Origin: Ecdyonurus torrentis | Taxonomy: Eukaryota; Arthropoda; Insecta; Ephemeroptera; Heptageniidae | Assembly (NCBI GenBank): GCA_949318235.1 | Contig: OX439132.1 | Location: 43,331,331-43,395,330, forward strand | Direction of reading: 5' to 3' | DNA length: 64,000 bases | Shown here: piece by piece, positions 13,917 to 35,412 of the stretch | Layout of the letters: each line of letters starts with the position of its first letter | How positions within the stretch are numbered: the first letter of the stretch is position 1 | The notes under the pieces: generated by a model | Told to the model about the DNA's origin: nothing | Seen by the model: the letters and a program-made list of their open reading frames with translations, nothing else | Database searches by the model: none | Position numbers and translations under genes: made by a program

Positions 13917-14108
13917 TACACAAATCATATTACAGGTAAACAATAGCTTCGAACAGATATTGATATATTATAATAATACGTAATACAGGTAAAATTATAC
14001 TAAAATAAAGGTGTTTTTCACCTACATTAGGTGATATTTTAGTATATCAGTACCACTGTTCCAGGTTATATAATATTTACCTGTAGAAATTTCTATAGCA
14101 TTTGTGTA
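13917..14108. mobile_element. Fold-back MITE family 2, copy 2
   Basis: Ends TACACAAAT and ATTTGTGTA, with inner ACAGGTAAA and TTTACCTGT. The internal GATATTGATATATTATAATA and AAAGGTGTTTTTCACCTA blocks align with the copy at 8514-8730. Confidence 0.7.
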
Positions 14109-14250
14109 TTTGTCATCAGATGACGTCATATTCAATGCGCTTGGACGCCATACTGAAGTAATGAATAACATTGCTCAGCATACGACAAACTTCGTTTATG
14201 GATATTTTCTTTGGGAAATCGGATAATTTTTAGTTATTATTTTTCTCATA

Positions 14251-14364
14251 TACTTCAGATACTAATTCAACCTATTAACAGCATCAATGCTCTCAAAATT
14301 ATTGTTTCGTATTTTTAAACTGGCAATATGTATCATTTTACAATGCGGTCCATGTTATTGAGTG
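14251..14364 (-). repeat. Dispersed repeat, copy A
   Basis: The reverse complement matches 24238-24361, with shared words CACTCAATAAC, GGACCGCAT, TTTGAGAGCAT and TTGAATTAGTATCT in the same order. Stops interrupt all frames I followed, so it is treated as a non-coding dispersed repeat. Confidence 0.65.
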
Positions 14365-14675
14365 AACCAACATAGCGTCGACTTTAACATGAATATATGA
14401 CATGACCCTATATATAATAAAAAATTTCAGAACCCTATCAGATGCGGAAGAAAATATTGAATTTACCATTGATATACTATTATTTTGTATCAATCAGTTC
14501 GTTTCAAAATTGCATATAGTGATTTCACCCTTATTTTTTCATGCGTATTTAGAATTTTAGATTTGTCTCACCCTGATATGTCTCTTAATGTAAGTAAAAA
14601 AAAAAATGCAGACATTTTTCTGACTTGATTTGCTCATGATCGCATAGTGATGTTAATTTGCATACTTTCCTTGCA

Positions 14676-14905
14676 GCCGTGTGTATATAATTGACATGAA
14701 TGATTCATTAGCTCTGTCTGGTCGGACTGCACGGTGTATTCAGCTGTACGGTACAAAGAGAGCGACAATCGGTGAGACAGAGAGAGAGAGAGAGCGAGGA
14801 TGGACCACGTGTCTTTGTGTGTGTCACGCCACGCCACACCGACATCGTTTTGCTATTTGTGCCCACTATAAACTTTGGAGGCCCGCCAGAGGTTTTTGGT
14901 CCCAA
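14676..14905. promoter_or_regulatory. GA-rich, GC-richer segment (possible regulatory)
   Basis: A patch with higher GC than its surroundings, a (GA)n stretch at about 14778-14796 and a CACGTG E-box directly after it. No ORF is supported on either strand. A regulatory role is only inferred from composition. Confidence 0.25.
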
Positions 14906-15526
14906 ACTGTATATACATTCAATTACATACCTACAAATCGTGGAATTTCCAGTTTAACTTTTTTAATTCAACAATAGATTGTGACATATGCAATTATATT
15001 GAGTATTTTAGTTTTATAACAATGGAGATATTTGTATAACCTCAAATTTTGTTCTTGACATGGGTTTGATGATGGTGACTGATCAAGCATATAGGCTAGA
15101 CAAAACACACGTGACTTTTTTTTTTTTTTTCTGCAGAGGAGACATAAGCGTCTCACAGTTTAATACACTTTTCTCTGAAATATATTGAAAATGGATGGGA
15201 AATATATGATATTGATGGGCTGTCAAAGTATATCAACGCTGATCACGTCGATGTATACCGGATAAAGGATCCAAGTGACATGGTGACATATGTTGGAAAA
15301 AACCCTTTACTAAGGGCATAGCAAGTGCATGACAATTACTGTTAAAGCTTTTCCCAACAATGGTTATACTAATGTATATGTACACGATAGTAATAATATT
15401 TTATATCATTTAAATTTAACGCGTATTTTTCTCAATAGAGTATTGCAAATTTAGCACGAGTTTTTGAATTGTAAAACTAAAATAAATAATTTATTATTAA
15501 TAACTTTTCTGCTACCACGCCGATCA

Positions 15527-15528
<2 letters not shown>
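14906..15528. other. AT-rich non-coding DNA
   Basis: Nothing recognised apart from a poly-T at about 15117-15130. Confidence 0.4.
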
Positions 15529-15586
<58 letters not shown>

Positions 15587-15591
15587 ACTCA

Positions 15592-15668
<77 letters not shown>
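15529..15668. repeat. Compound (CT)n(CACT)n(CA)n microsatellite
   Basis: About 50 bp of CT, then three CACT units, then about 75 bp of CA. Slippage-prone simple sequence. Confidence 0.95.
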
Positions 15669-15670
<2 letters not shown>

Positions 15671-16232
15671 CTTCATTTATATGTAAGATGATTTACAATT
15701 TTTAATTCGTTTTGTTCTCTTCACTGTAAATTGATACTTAAGTACGATGAGAAAATATGTTCTTGTTTCAGAATTGTTGTCTCGAGTTTCACTTTTTAAT
15801 TAAATATTCTCCTTTATACTGCTGTCATAAGTCATAAGTATATAGTAGGTATATCATTTCAATACAAATGTCAAAAATTATTCTATACCTGTAAATATAA
15901 TTTATAAGTCAGAATAAAAGACTTAAAAAATATGATTTCGCAACTGACAAAAATTTCCTCGTTTTTTTTTTTTTTTTTTTTAATATGATAAATTACGTAA
16001 CGCTCACATAGTCACTTACATTAATAACAAGCATGTTTTTACTCCAAATATTCTATAACTACAAATTCCACCCCTGCCTCCGAAATCTATTTTTATACTG
16101 AGAAGATAACTAAAATAACACTCGGTGTTTATTAATAACTTTTGAGTTCAGAGCTTTCTTGTTAGTTCAAGAACTATACGAGAATTTTAAATTTGATTCA
16201 TAAAGATTAATTATTATATTTAATTGAAATGC
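15669..16232. other. AT-rich non-coding DNA
   Basis: Poly-T at 15962-15980; nothing else seen. Confidence 0.4.
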
Positions 16233-16565
16233 GGAAGACAAAGAATTTTTTATTGCATCCGTTCTGAAAGAAGGCATCACCCTCAATCGATTGATGTTTT
16301 TATTTTTTAAATTTTTGAGTTTATTATAAGAGTATTTTTAATATATTTTCGAAAATCTTGATATGAAAAAATCAGTTGGAAACTTTTGCATCGTGCACGC
16401 AAAAGTTATCGACCGTAATGTCATACCATAATTTCAAATACTAAAAAAAAAACAAAAAAAACAAAAAAATTGAACTCAAAAACAATAAACTCAACATTTA
16501 GAAAACCGCACATCAGAGTCGATTCAAGGCGATGCCCTGCCACCCCTAAAAAGTTTTTGTCTTCC
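16233..16565. mobile_element. Fold-back MITE family 3, copy 1
   Basis: Ends GGAAGACAAAGAATTTTT and AAAAAGTTTTTGTCTTCC. Inner inverted GGCATCACC and GGCGATGCC are next to inverted TCGATT and AATCGA blocks. The interior GTTATCGACCGTAATGTCAT closely matches GTTACCGACTGTAACGTCAT in the element at 51359-51682, which has related ends. Confidence 0.72.
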
Positions 16566-16822
16566 AAAGAGGTGAACTTTAATATCGAATGAAAATATAA
16601 ACAAAATATAATGTGTAAAATTCATTCCTGGAAATAAATAAATTAAAAATAGAAAATCTCAGAAAACTAAAAAAACTGAGGGAAAAAATTAACGCATGAT
16701 ATATCCTTATGATGTGAGAAAAGCTTTGAATTTTAATCTAAGATTTCCTCAACTTAGTTTTGCATGATTTTTATGTTGTAAATAAAAAATAATACGTCTT
16801 TTGATTGCAATATATTTTTTAA

Positions 16823-17154
16823 GGGAGTAGGGGACCGACGTCGGCCATTAGACTCAAACTTTTCTCGTCAAAAAAGCTGAAATTTTGCACAATGATATTT
16901 CAGCTTGAAACAATTTCAAATATATAACAATTTTGGGGGGTCACTGTGCAAATTAATTTGATTTGATTTTTTGAAATTTTAAGCCCCTAAGGCCCAATGT
17001 TAATTTCATTAATTTTTTTCTTTTTTTTTTCGGACGGGTCAAACATCATGAAATTATTATCACAGCTAGGTGTGACCCTTAGCTACACAATGACACCAAA
17101 TTTAGACCCAAAACATTTCTAGTTTTTGAGATATAAATTCGGTACCCTACTCCC
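16823..17154. mobile_element. TTAA-target element with GGGAGTAGGG ends
   Basis: A 332-bp element starting GGGAGTAGGGGACCGA and ending with its inverse TCGGTACCCTACTCCC. It is flanked on both sides by TTAA (16819-16822 and 17155-17158). Non-autonomous. The ends resemble those of the element at 40389-40777. Confidence 0.8.
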
Positions 17155-17616
17155 TTAAAAGGATAATGAAAATTTTTTCGTTTCAAAATTCAATAGGTGT
17201 ATTACAAAGTCAATTATAAAATACTAGAAGCTAGCGTCTTTTGAATATTGCATAACTTCTTTCAACTTCTTTAATTTGTTAAAATTTAATTTAAACTGTT
17301 TATTAATTGAGAGAGTACATAGTTCATTAAGCATGGTAGAAGTCTTTGTGAAGCAGTGGGAGTTTTCCTTTTGCTCTCCCATCATATGATATTAACCAGA
17401 TGATTATAATATAGAGAGCAACTCAGATCACGTGGTATAAAAAAAGAAGTTTTGAAATTAACAACATGTATTTGAGTGGGATTTAATCTTGATGATAACC
17501 CGCAATTAAATAATGCTACCAATGCTAAATTAATTCTAACAAACTCACAATGTCAAAACTATAATAATAACTATATATACACTTTATGAATATGTAAAAC
17601 AGAAATACATAGATTT
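17155..17616. other. AT-rich non-coding DNA
   Basis: No feature supported. Confidence 0.4.
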
Positions 17617-17907
17617 CACTCTAAAAAATTATGCATTACTTTAGTTACGAATTCTAATTTATACCGTACACTTTTAAGTTATTACGAGTAGCTAAAATAA
17701 TGCATTTTAGCAAGTTATTAAAAATAGCTAATTTAAGTTGTTTTAAGTTATTTTTTCTGTTTTTTAAGCTATTTTAAGTAAAAATAGCTATTTTTAATAA
17801 TTTACTAAAATGCATTATTTTAGCTACTCATAATAACTTAAAAGTGTATATCTTAAATAAGTTAATATTCGTAACTAAACTAATGTAATGCACCAATTTT
17901 TAGAGTG
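17617..17907. mobile_element. Fold-back MITE with CACTCTAAAAA ends
   Basis: A 291-bp palindromic element. CACTCTAAAAAATTATGCAT at the left is inverted at the right, as are GTAGCTAAAATAATGCATTT and AAATGCATTATTTTAGCTAC. TTT flanks both ends and may be a 3-bp target duplication, but low complexity makes this uncertain. Confidence 0.75.
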
Positions 17908-18524
17908 TTTTCTAAAAATAATAACGCACCGAGCAAAATAATTAAAATCTAATTTTATATTTTTCATCATTACCACTAATATTAATTGATTTTATTGAAA
18001 TGTATTTTTCTATTGTATATAAAGAGTTCAATTTAAAGGTTAAAGTTCAAAAAATACAATTATTAATGAAACAATAGCCGCGCGGTGTGTATGTGTATAT
18101 AGAAATTAAATTGAATTTTCGTTCTTTTATTTTTTTAGTCTGTTGCTTTTGTTTCCGAGTTTTTTTGCGTGATTTTTTTTTTTATCCAAAAATAAATAAA
18201 TAAAATAGAAGGGTTCACATTGAAATTTTAATTATTTTCCGGTATATAAATTATGATAACCTTTCATATAGTTATATAAAAATCTCTACACACTATATTA
18301 TTATTATTTTACTGCATGTCTACATAATTAAGTGAGTATTCGTATAATTTATAAAATAATAAAAGGATGTTACTGCATAAAAAGTAGTAATTACATAAAT
18401 TATATTTAAAATTTTTGCGCAGTAATAAAGTTACGCGCCTGCATAATGTATAAAATATAAATATATGCAAACCACATAACATGCTACCATTCCAAATAAC
18501 TGTCACTTTGGTTGCATAACTTGA

Positions 18525-18528
<4 letters not shown>
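17908..18528. other. AT-rich non-coding DNA
   Basis: Nothing recognised. Confidence 0.4.
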
Positions 18529-18576
<48 letters not shown>

Positions 18577-18598
18577 GAGTGAGTGAGTGAGTGAGTGA
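18529..18598. repeat. Poly-A (~47 nt) followed by (GAGT)n
   Basis: One uninterrupted A tract followed directly by about five GAGT units. A retrotransposon tail is possible, but no SINE or LINE body was recognised upstream. Confidence 0.9.
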
Positions 18599-20356
18599 CT
18601 CATTTTTATCTTTTTTTACTTCCTCCTCGTTTTCTTCTCAGCGTGAATGTGTGGTTCTTTTTTTTTTAATCTCATTTGAAAACTTTTCTTTTCTCTGGTC
18701 TGCTCTTTTCTTTCATTGCAAAAGTTCTTAACATTGATTACATTGGATTTTTTTTTTTTTTTTTTTACATTTTAATTTTTTATTTACGTTTTATCTTCTT
18801 TACTTTCTTTACAATACACACAGTAGCTTCACCACACACGATGAAACCACTTTTCTATTATTATCCTTACCAATTAAATACACATACCCTGTAATTATAC
18901 ATTAATAGAGTTATTTTAGAGTATATAAAGAGGGGATATATATGTTTTTTGTTTTTAATTTTTTCTTTGTTATTCTCTATACGTATAATCAGGGAGAGGG
19001 CAATGATTTTTTAATTCATTATTATTATCGTCAACTTTCTCCGCCCATTATAAATGCTTCTAACTTATGGATGGCACACGGTTTGATTATTTCGTAGGGT
19101 GACGTTAGCTTCCGGTTCTTCATAACATGTAATATAAATGTGACGTGAAAAAAAAGGGGCGCGTGTGTGTATAAAACCATATCATAATATAAGCCTTTAA
19201 AAAATCTTTAAAAAATTTTTTTAAATAATAAAATATAATTTCCTAAAAGTATATTACTCTATATTTATTGCGGATGTGTTGGATACAGTATTTAACAAAT
19301 AAACATAATGATGCCCCTTTTTTCTTTATTTTTAATACGTAAGTACCGTATGGAGTAATTATATAATAAAATTACTGTTTTTACGCAATGTTTACACAAA
19401 TTTTCTTTTTTATTATTATTATATAGTATAGATATAATAATGTTATATTCTTCTTTAAAAAAAAAAAACAGGTTTCAACGCTCTTCAATTATATTTCATT
19501 AAATTTTTAGATATAACGAAAAGATTTTGTAATATTGACTTTACGAAATTTCTAGCATATAGCTTTGCCAATAAACTTGTCTTATCATTTTATTTAATAC
19601 TTTTATTACCTTACTAAGAAATGATAACAAAAAAATTGTAAAGTTTAAAGTCTAAGCTTCATGTAAAAAAAAATATATATATTTGATAGCAAAATAATTG
19701 ATAAAAAAAAAAGATGAAAAAAAATAGAGATAAACTTTATCATAAAGCAATTTCTGTGGTATCGTGGGGTTACCAAATTAAGAAAATTGAATAGGGCGAT
19801 GATGCGTTAGATTCATACAGTATAATATAGTGAGAATTAAATAAATAAAATAACACCACATGGGCTACTATGACACACCGACAGAAAAGATCTTCAGCAA
19901 ACACGGCATCATAGAAACACAAACTTACGCATATAAGTACTGTACATTGAATTATATCCTAAACATATTAACTCAAGTTTGCTTTATATATTATGCTATT
20001 GTTATCAAATTAATTATTCAATTTATTTTAATTGAAGTTTAAACTAAAGTGCCTATGTATAGTCTATTGTCATTAAATTTAATGGTATTATTTATATATA
20101 CAAAGAGAGTTGCAATAGTGTAGAAACTATTAAGATAAAATGAATTATTATTTATTTTTTGTATAATAAAAATCCAATAATCGATATGAAAATAATAAAT
20201 TATTGCGTAAAAGTTAGAAAGATTAGATTGCTTAAAATTTATACTTAAAGTTCATGCCCTAGAATAATAGCTATATAAACTGTCTGATTTAATTACCTTT
20301 TGTAATAACATATAGTTCAAAATAAAATGGTAATAATGAATTGTTTACTTACATAG
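18599..20356. other. AT-rich non-coding DNA
   Basis: Poly-T tracts and AT-rich sequence. A mildly GC-richer patch around 19020-19170. No gene supported. Confidence 0.4.
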
Positions 20357-20364
20357 TGACGTCA
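20357..20364. promoter_or_regulatory. CRE octamer (left of CpG island)
   Basis: TGACGTCA, the perfect binding palindrome of CREB/ATF bZIP factors, extended to GTGACGTCAC. Function inferred only from the motif. Confidence 0.4.
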
Positions 20365-20539
20365 CACACTGTCCATGTATCCACACGGCACTTTAATTAA
20401 CCCTTGACATTGAATACAATGTAAGGAAAAAAGTATATATTATTGCATTTTAATTAATATAGAAAGAGTTAAGCCTTAATGCCAAAGTGATTGGAAGCCG
20501 GGCACTACATACACTTTACAGGTATTATAAAAAAAAGAA

Positions 20540-20760
20540 AGAGAGAGCACGCGAGTGTGGGTGTGTCTAACTCGCGCACCGGCCGGGAGCGAACTGCAGT
20601 GCCGACTCGGAGAGAGAGAGAAAAACGGGGGAGAAAGGAGAGTGTGTGAGAGAGAGAGAGAGAAAAATACATCCGCGCGCACGATGGCGCAGCGCAGAAA
20701 GCGCCACATTCACTCAAAGCAAAATTTGTGGAGCTCGCGCACTACAACCTAGTAGCTTTT
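20540..20760. promoter_or_regulatory. CpG- and GAGA-rich island, candidate promoter
   Basis: About 220 bp strikingly richer in GC and CpG than everything within several kb, with words such as CACGCGAG, CTCGCGCACCGGCCGGGAG, CGCGCGCACGATGGCGCAGCGC and AGCTCGCGCAC. It is mixed with GAGA tracts at about 20609-20620 and 20650-20664. Two perfect CRE octamers flank it (20357-20364 and 20765-20772). In arthropods such GA-rich, CpG-rich DNA commonly marks transcription start regions. A short frame beginning at the ATG at 20683 runs about 22 codons before a stop and could belong to a 5' exon, but no donor site or downstream exon could be assigned on either strand. Confidence 0.45.
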
Positions 20761-20764
20761 TTTA

Positions 20765-20772
20765 TGACGTCA
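20765..20772. promoter_or_regulatory. CRE octamer (right of CpG island)
   Basis: TGACGTCA, the second perfect octamer, about 400 bp from the first. Confidence 0.4.
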
Positions 20773-22175
20773 CATTCATCGATTGATTCACATACACATA
20801 ATACACAAATGAGATTTATCTATCTCAACACTCCATACTATTACCTTTCATGAAAATGTGCACAAGAAATAAAATATAATATAATAGCCATGAGCTTGAG
20901 TATGATATGAGCACCAAATCTTATGCTGAGAGTGCGGAAATTCGTCCGGACCCTTGAATACGACCCTAGAGCAATATCTTCCTTCTTATCAAACCCTCCA
21001 ATCAGTACCTTACTCAGTCAATATCATTCCAATCGTTTCATACCTCACCGAACTTTACAATTCTAAGATATTTAAATTTTTATAATAAAACTTTATACTT
21101 TTGATTTCTAAAATATCGATTTGCTTTATTAAATATTCAACATTCATTTCATTTTTAATCTAACAGTTAATTTACCATGAAATTTATTATAATAAAAACT
21201 GCAGTTATATAGAAAAATGTTTGTTTTTCGTGCAATGCCGACAAAGTCAAAGATACGTAAATATTCATGTATATAGAAAGGGAGAATGCTTTGCGAGTTG
21301 CCTATACAGCTTTGATGCACCAAATAAATTTATTTTTTTCTTTCATGTTGATAGAAAGTAAAAGTAACAGCTTCAGTAAAATGTTTTTATTAGAATTTCT
21401 GTTACTATATTATCGAACCAGTGAACTTAAACTTTTACTTGGATTTTTTTTTTTTTTTTTTTTTATTATTATTATTATTTTTTTTTTACTAAATCGTATA
21501 AATTATACCAACGCCAAGACCACAGCCACGAATATTTAAGTTAATGTACTTTAAAAAAAAAAAAAGTTACATGCACGAAAGAAAAACAGTACATATACGC
21601 AACTTCATCTTATTATTTTTAAAAGTCATTAAATCCTTTACTGATAAAAAAAATTTAAAATATGTATACCTGATTATAGTACTTAAATTTTCGTACAACA
21701 ACAGCAAAGTAAAATTATACATACGGTGATATTTTTATTTCATATAAAAGCGTCATTTATTTTACGAGTTTATGTACTTAAAAAAAATCAATGTCATGTT
21801 ATGTCAAGGTTAAAAATATTATTATTTCTATTATGGATTATAAGTTGTTGAAAAAGATGCAAGCCAATTGAAAAGAAAAAAATCTTCACTTGAAAGAAGC
21901 TTTCTTATACTTGAAATAAAAATTGTAAATGGTAATTTTTTATTTAATGAGTTTTATTTTTTCTTCCTATGATATTTATAAAAGCTTATGGGAAAAAAAA
22001 GTAATAAAAAGTGCTTGCTTTGGACATTTAATAATAAAAACGAAGCTATATAATATAACAAACGTTATGACTTGCCCTTGATGTGGTGGTTTCATTTTCT
22101 GATCCACTAAACTGTTTTTAGCACCCTTGGTGTAATTAAAAAAAAAAAACTTTGCCTTTTTTTTTTCCTTCCTTT
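20773..22175. other. AT-rich non-coding DNA
   Basis: Poly-T and poly-A runs, an imperfect (ATT)n near 21463-21480, no gene supported. Confidence 0.4.
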
Positions 22176-22179
22176 TTAA

Positions 22180-22560
22180 AGCCCTTGTCAGCTTACTTTT
22201 TTAACATTTAGAATACTAGATTGATAATTACCATACCTTAATTATCCATGAATTAGACACCACCACGTTGATTTTGTATTTATTTTTATTTTGACGGTTA
22301 TACTACGTATCTGACGTCACAATGTACCACCGCCAATCATAGTCACCGCTCTGGTTACGTGATAAATTTAAGCCCCTCCTTCAAGTTCTTTACCCCTATC
22401 ACGATCCCATCGGTACATTGTAACGTCAGATACGTGATATAACAGTCAAAATCAAAATTAATACCAAATCAACGTGTTGGTGTCTAATTCATGGATAATA
22501 AGGTATGGTAATTATCAATCTAGTATTCTAAATGTTAAAAAATGTAAGTTGACAAGGGCT
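22180..22560. mobile_element. TTAA-target fold-back MITE, family 4
   Basis: A 381-bp fold-back with ends AGCCCTTGTCA and TGACAAGGGCT, flanked by TTAA on both sides (22176-22179 and 22561-22564). The arms share an inverted ACTAGATTGATAATTACCAT block and a TATCTGACGTCA / TAACGTCAGATA block around the centre. The ends differ from family 1, so this is a separate TTAA family. Confidence 0.85.
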
Positions 22561-24237
22561 TTAAGCATGAAATGTGAAGAGGGTATTAATATATATCCAT
22601 GTTACGAAAGTTAATAAATTTAAAGCAAAAGCAAAAAAAGACAGAATGTAATAGATATTCATGCTACTTTTCAGTAACAATTGTTTTGGTATCTTTCCAA
22701 TATAATATATAAGCCAATGTTTTCTTTTTCTTGAATGTATTTCATTCCATGTAAAGTCAAAGATTGTTCACATCCCACGCTTGCATATTATATAGAAACC
22801 TGTATATTATTTTATACATGGGGTATAGGGTATACTATATAAAACTTATTGCATCTTACTGCATTTTCTCCTCCACCTGCCTTCCTGCTTGCCTGGGAAA
22901 CAAAAGACTAAATTATGTAACAGAAATTATATTCCCTGAGAGAAAATACTTTGTCTCTATAATAAATCGCAAAAACTTTTTTTGTTGAATTTTAAATAAT
23001 TCATGTAAACGAGTTTTTGAGGTTTGACATTTTACATTTATCGTCTGTGTATAATAATTTGATTTTTCAATGTAAATTTAATATAATATGAGCTTGACAT
23101 TTTGTAGCCATAAACGGAAAATATTGATGAAGTGGGTAAGAGAAAAATAATATATGAAAATGTAACAGCGTAATAATTTTTGTTTAATATAGAATTAATT
23201 AACTCTTACAAATTTTAAATTTCAATCATAAAACTTTATATATATATATATATAATATATATAATATACCTTGAATTTGATATGGCAGACAAAGTTCTAT
23301 TAAAAAGTAATTAAGTATGTAAATTATAAGTAAATTAGTAATGAAAATAAAGTTTAACAAGTGAACATGTAATCTATTGGAAACAACAAAGAAAAATTTA
23401 AATTTATAAAGAATACTTTATATAATAATAGTTTGTTTATAAAGCTGAAAGCAGTTTCAATGATTTTTTTTAACAAAACTTTTTATCTTTCTTTCAGCTC
23501 TTCATTTTTTCCGATATTATATATCTGAGATGAATTGAAACTCTTTTGATGGAATTTCTATCTACAATAATCTTTTTTTTTTTTTTTTTTCTTCCCGTAT
23601 AATATGTATCTCAACTTCCTTCTCAATGTAAAAACAAATCTTAAGTTGTCTGTAAAACTTTTGTTAACACCCTCGCAACTAAAATAAATACTTTGTTATT
23701 TCTTACTCTCTTTCTGTCTCTGTATAAAATGACGCAAGTTGAAAGTAGATTTAAGCCAACTGTATGGGATGATTTAGTGCATCATATATACGATCTCACT
23801 GCATTGCTGTTGTGATGTGATTGTCCAGTTCAGCGCAATATTGATGTTGTATTGTTGTTCACCGCATTTTTATTATCCGCTCTGATACTTCGTCGATAAA
23901 TACAAAACTATATAATCCTATATAGTACAGCTTTTATTTTATCACTTTGTGAAGCTTTATTGTGAATTTATAAAAAAAATGCATTCAATATAATATCTTT
24001 CAAGTTTTATAGTTTATATAACAATTTAGAAATTGTTCAAGTGCAGAAGGAATTGAGTGATGTGCAGTTTTTGAGTATTATATATTATTTTAAAAACACG
24101 GAATTTTTTTTTTTTAACATGAACAAAATTGCATGTGTGCACAATCACAATTTGATGCTATTTAAATTGCTTTTTTTTTTTTTTCATACAAGCAAAATGA
24201 TGTATAATTGGGTGTTAAAATTGACGCCATTTCGTAT
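22561..24237. other. AT-rich non-coding DNA
   Basis: Short (TA)n near 23238-23270, poly-T near 23574-23590 and 24170-24184. No gene supported. Confidence 0.4.
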
Positions 24238-24361
24238 CACTCAATAACTTGGACCGCATAGGAAAATTATTCATTTTACCGCAGTTGAAAAATACTATAA
24301 GCAATGTTTTTGAGAGCATGGATGCAGTTAATAGATTGAATTAGTATCTCAAGTATGTTTT
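24238..24361 (+). repeat. Dispersed repeat, copy B
   Basis: Inverted match of 14251-14364. It ends about 75 bp before the satellite array begins. Confidence 0.6.
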
Positions 24362-24436
24362 AAGAAGAAGAATATAATATAATTTGATTTAAATATGAAA
24401 TATATGATTTTAATGATATAGCATATATATTTTTAG

Positions 24437-25816
<1,380 letters not shown>

Positions 25817-25818
25817 TT

Positions 25819-25878
<60 letters not shown>

Positions 25879-26260
25879 ATAATAAATTATGTAACAAAAA
25901 AATAATACCCACAGTCCCACAGTTAATATATGAGGTGAAAATGGTGAAATAAATATTTTAAACAAATTTATAATATATATTCTTTTATAAAAAGCAGCAT
26001 AAAGTCCGAGCTACGAAGCCGGTTAAGATCCCGCAACCCAAACTGTCAATGTGTAAGAGAAATGGAGAAGTCTCAAGTATTTATGCTTTGAACGTTTTGA
26101 ATTTCTCATCAGTCTGAGTACTTGAAATACAAAATTTAATTTTATGCAATTAAATTCATATAACTCTTTGAGTATAATTTAATTGACTTTTCTGATATTG
26201 ATGCTATAAATCTGATACAAAATTATAGTCATACAACGCGTACATCAGTGTTAGTTTTCA

Positions 26261-26443
26261 TCAGACGTTGCGTATTACAGGGCATTTTTGAAACTTTTTG
26301 TCATCTTCAAGATGCTGCATGAACGTTTCGAGTGACGCTGGCTCCGTCTTTAAGCGCAACAATTCAAACGTGTTTTGATTGTTGTGATCGAGAGGACGAG
26401 AGGTGATCGTGGAAATACCACAGTAAATTATACAGTAGTCCAT
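26261..26443 (-). pseudogene. Coding-like block shared by monomers, disrupted
   Basis: On the minus strand each monomer carries a conserved open block ending FQKCPVIRNV-stop and containing NNQNTFELLRLKTEPASLET. In MITE-free monomers the frame continues upstream as KYFHDHLSSSH. In MITE-bearing monomers a 4-bp ATCG duplication shifts it and the upstream end is supplied by MITE sequence. Copies with the 60-codon form are at 26261, 29965, 31211, 34997 and 46050. The amino-acid composition is unlike the AT-driven frames nearby. I do not recognise the family. It could be a captured terminal exon or chance. Confidence 0.3.
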
Positions 26444-26631
26444 CTCCTATAGCGGGAATGTCAGATCGAATGCGCGCCATAATTCCGACTGGGTGAAGTT
26501 GTCAGAACTACACGTAACATTACTTCAAATTACGGCTTCTAGTTCTGTCACCTTCACCCAGTCGGAATTATGGCGCGAATTTGATCTGACATTCCCGCTA
26601 TAGGAGATGGACTACTGTACCATCTACTGTG
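26419..26631. mobile_element. 213-bp long-TIR MITE in U2
   Basis: A palindromic element with TIRs of about 90 bp starting CACAGTA and containing ACAGTAGTCCATCTCCTATA. TGGAAATAC flanks both sides (26410-26418 and 26632-26640). Monomers lacking the MITE have a single TGGAAATAC at the same place, which proves insertion with a 9-bp target duplication. Long TIRs plus a 9-bp duplication fit Mutator-like elements. Confidence 0.9.
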
Positions 26632-26972
26632 TGGAAATACATAGCACATGATAAAATTAGGATTTTTATTCATATATATAAAAAAATGAAAAATAAAAAA
26701 AGGATAGGAAAGGAAAAAGAAGAAAATTAAAAGGTTTTACTGTAAATCTTTGTTATTTCTACACAGTTCATAAAGTTTTAAATTTTAAAAAACTGTGATG
26801 ATGATTCAATCGCTTTAAAAAAAAAAGTGCAAAATATTAAAGTAATCGATTTTAATGTATTATTTTAATACACATTTACATTCAGTTATTAATAAATTTT
26901 AGTCATATAATATACTATCCATTGCCAGTATAGTGCTATTGGGGTTAGGTGTAAGAGAGTGGGCCTGATATA

Positions 26973-35412
<8,440 letters not shown>

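Noticed and set aside
18529..18598. Poly-A tract as the tail of a retrotransposon
   Set aside because: No LINE or SINE body, ORF or target duplication was recognised upstream or downstream.
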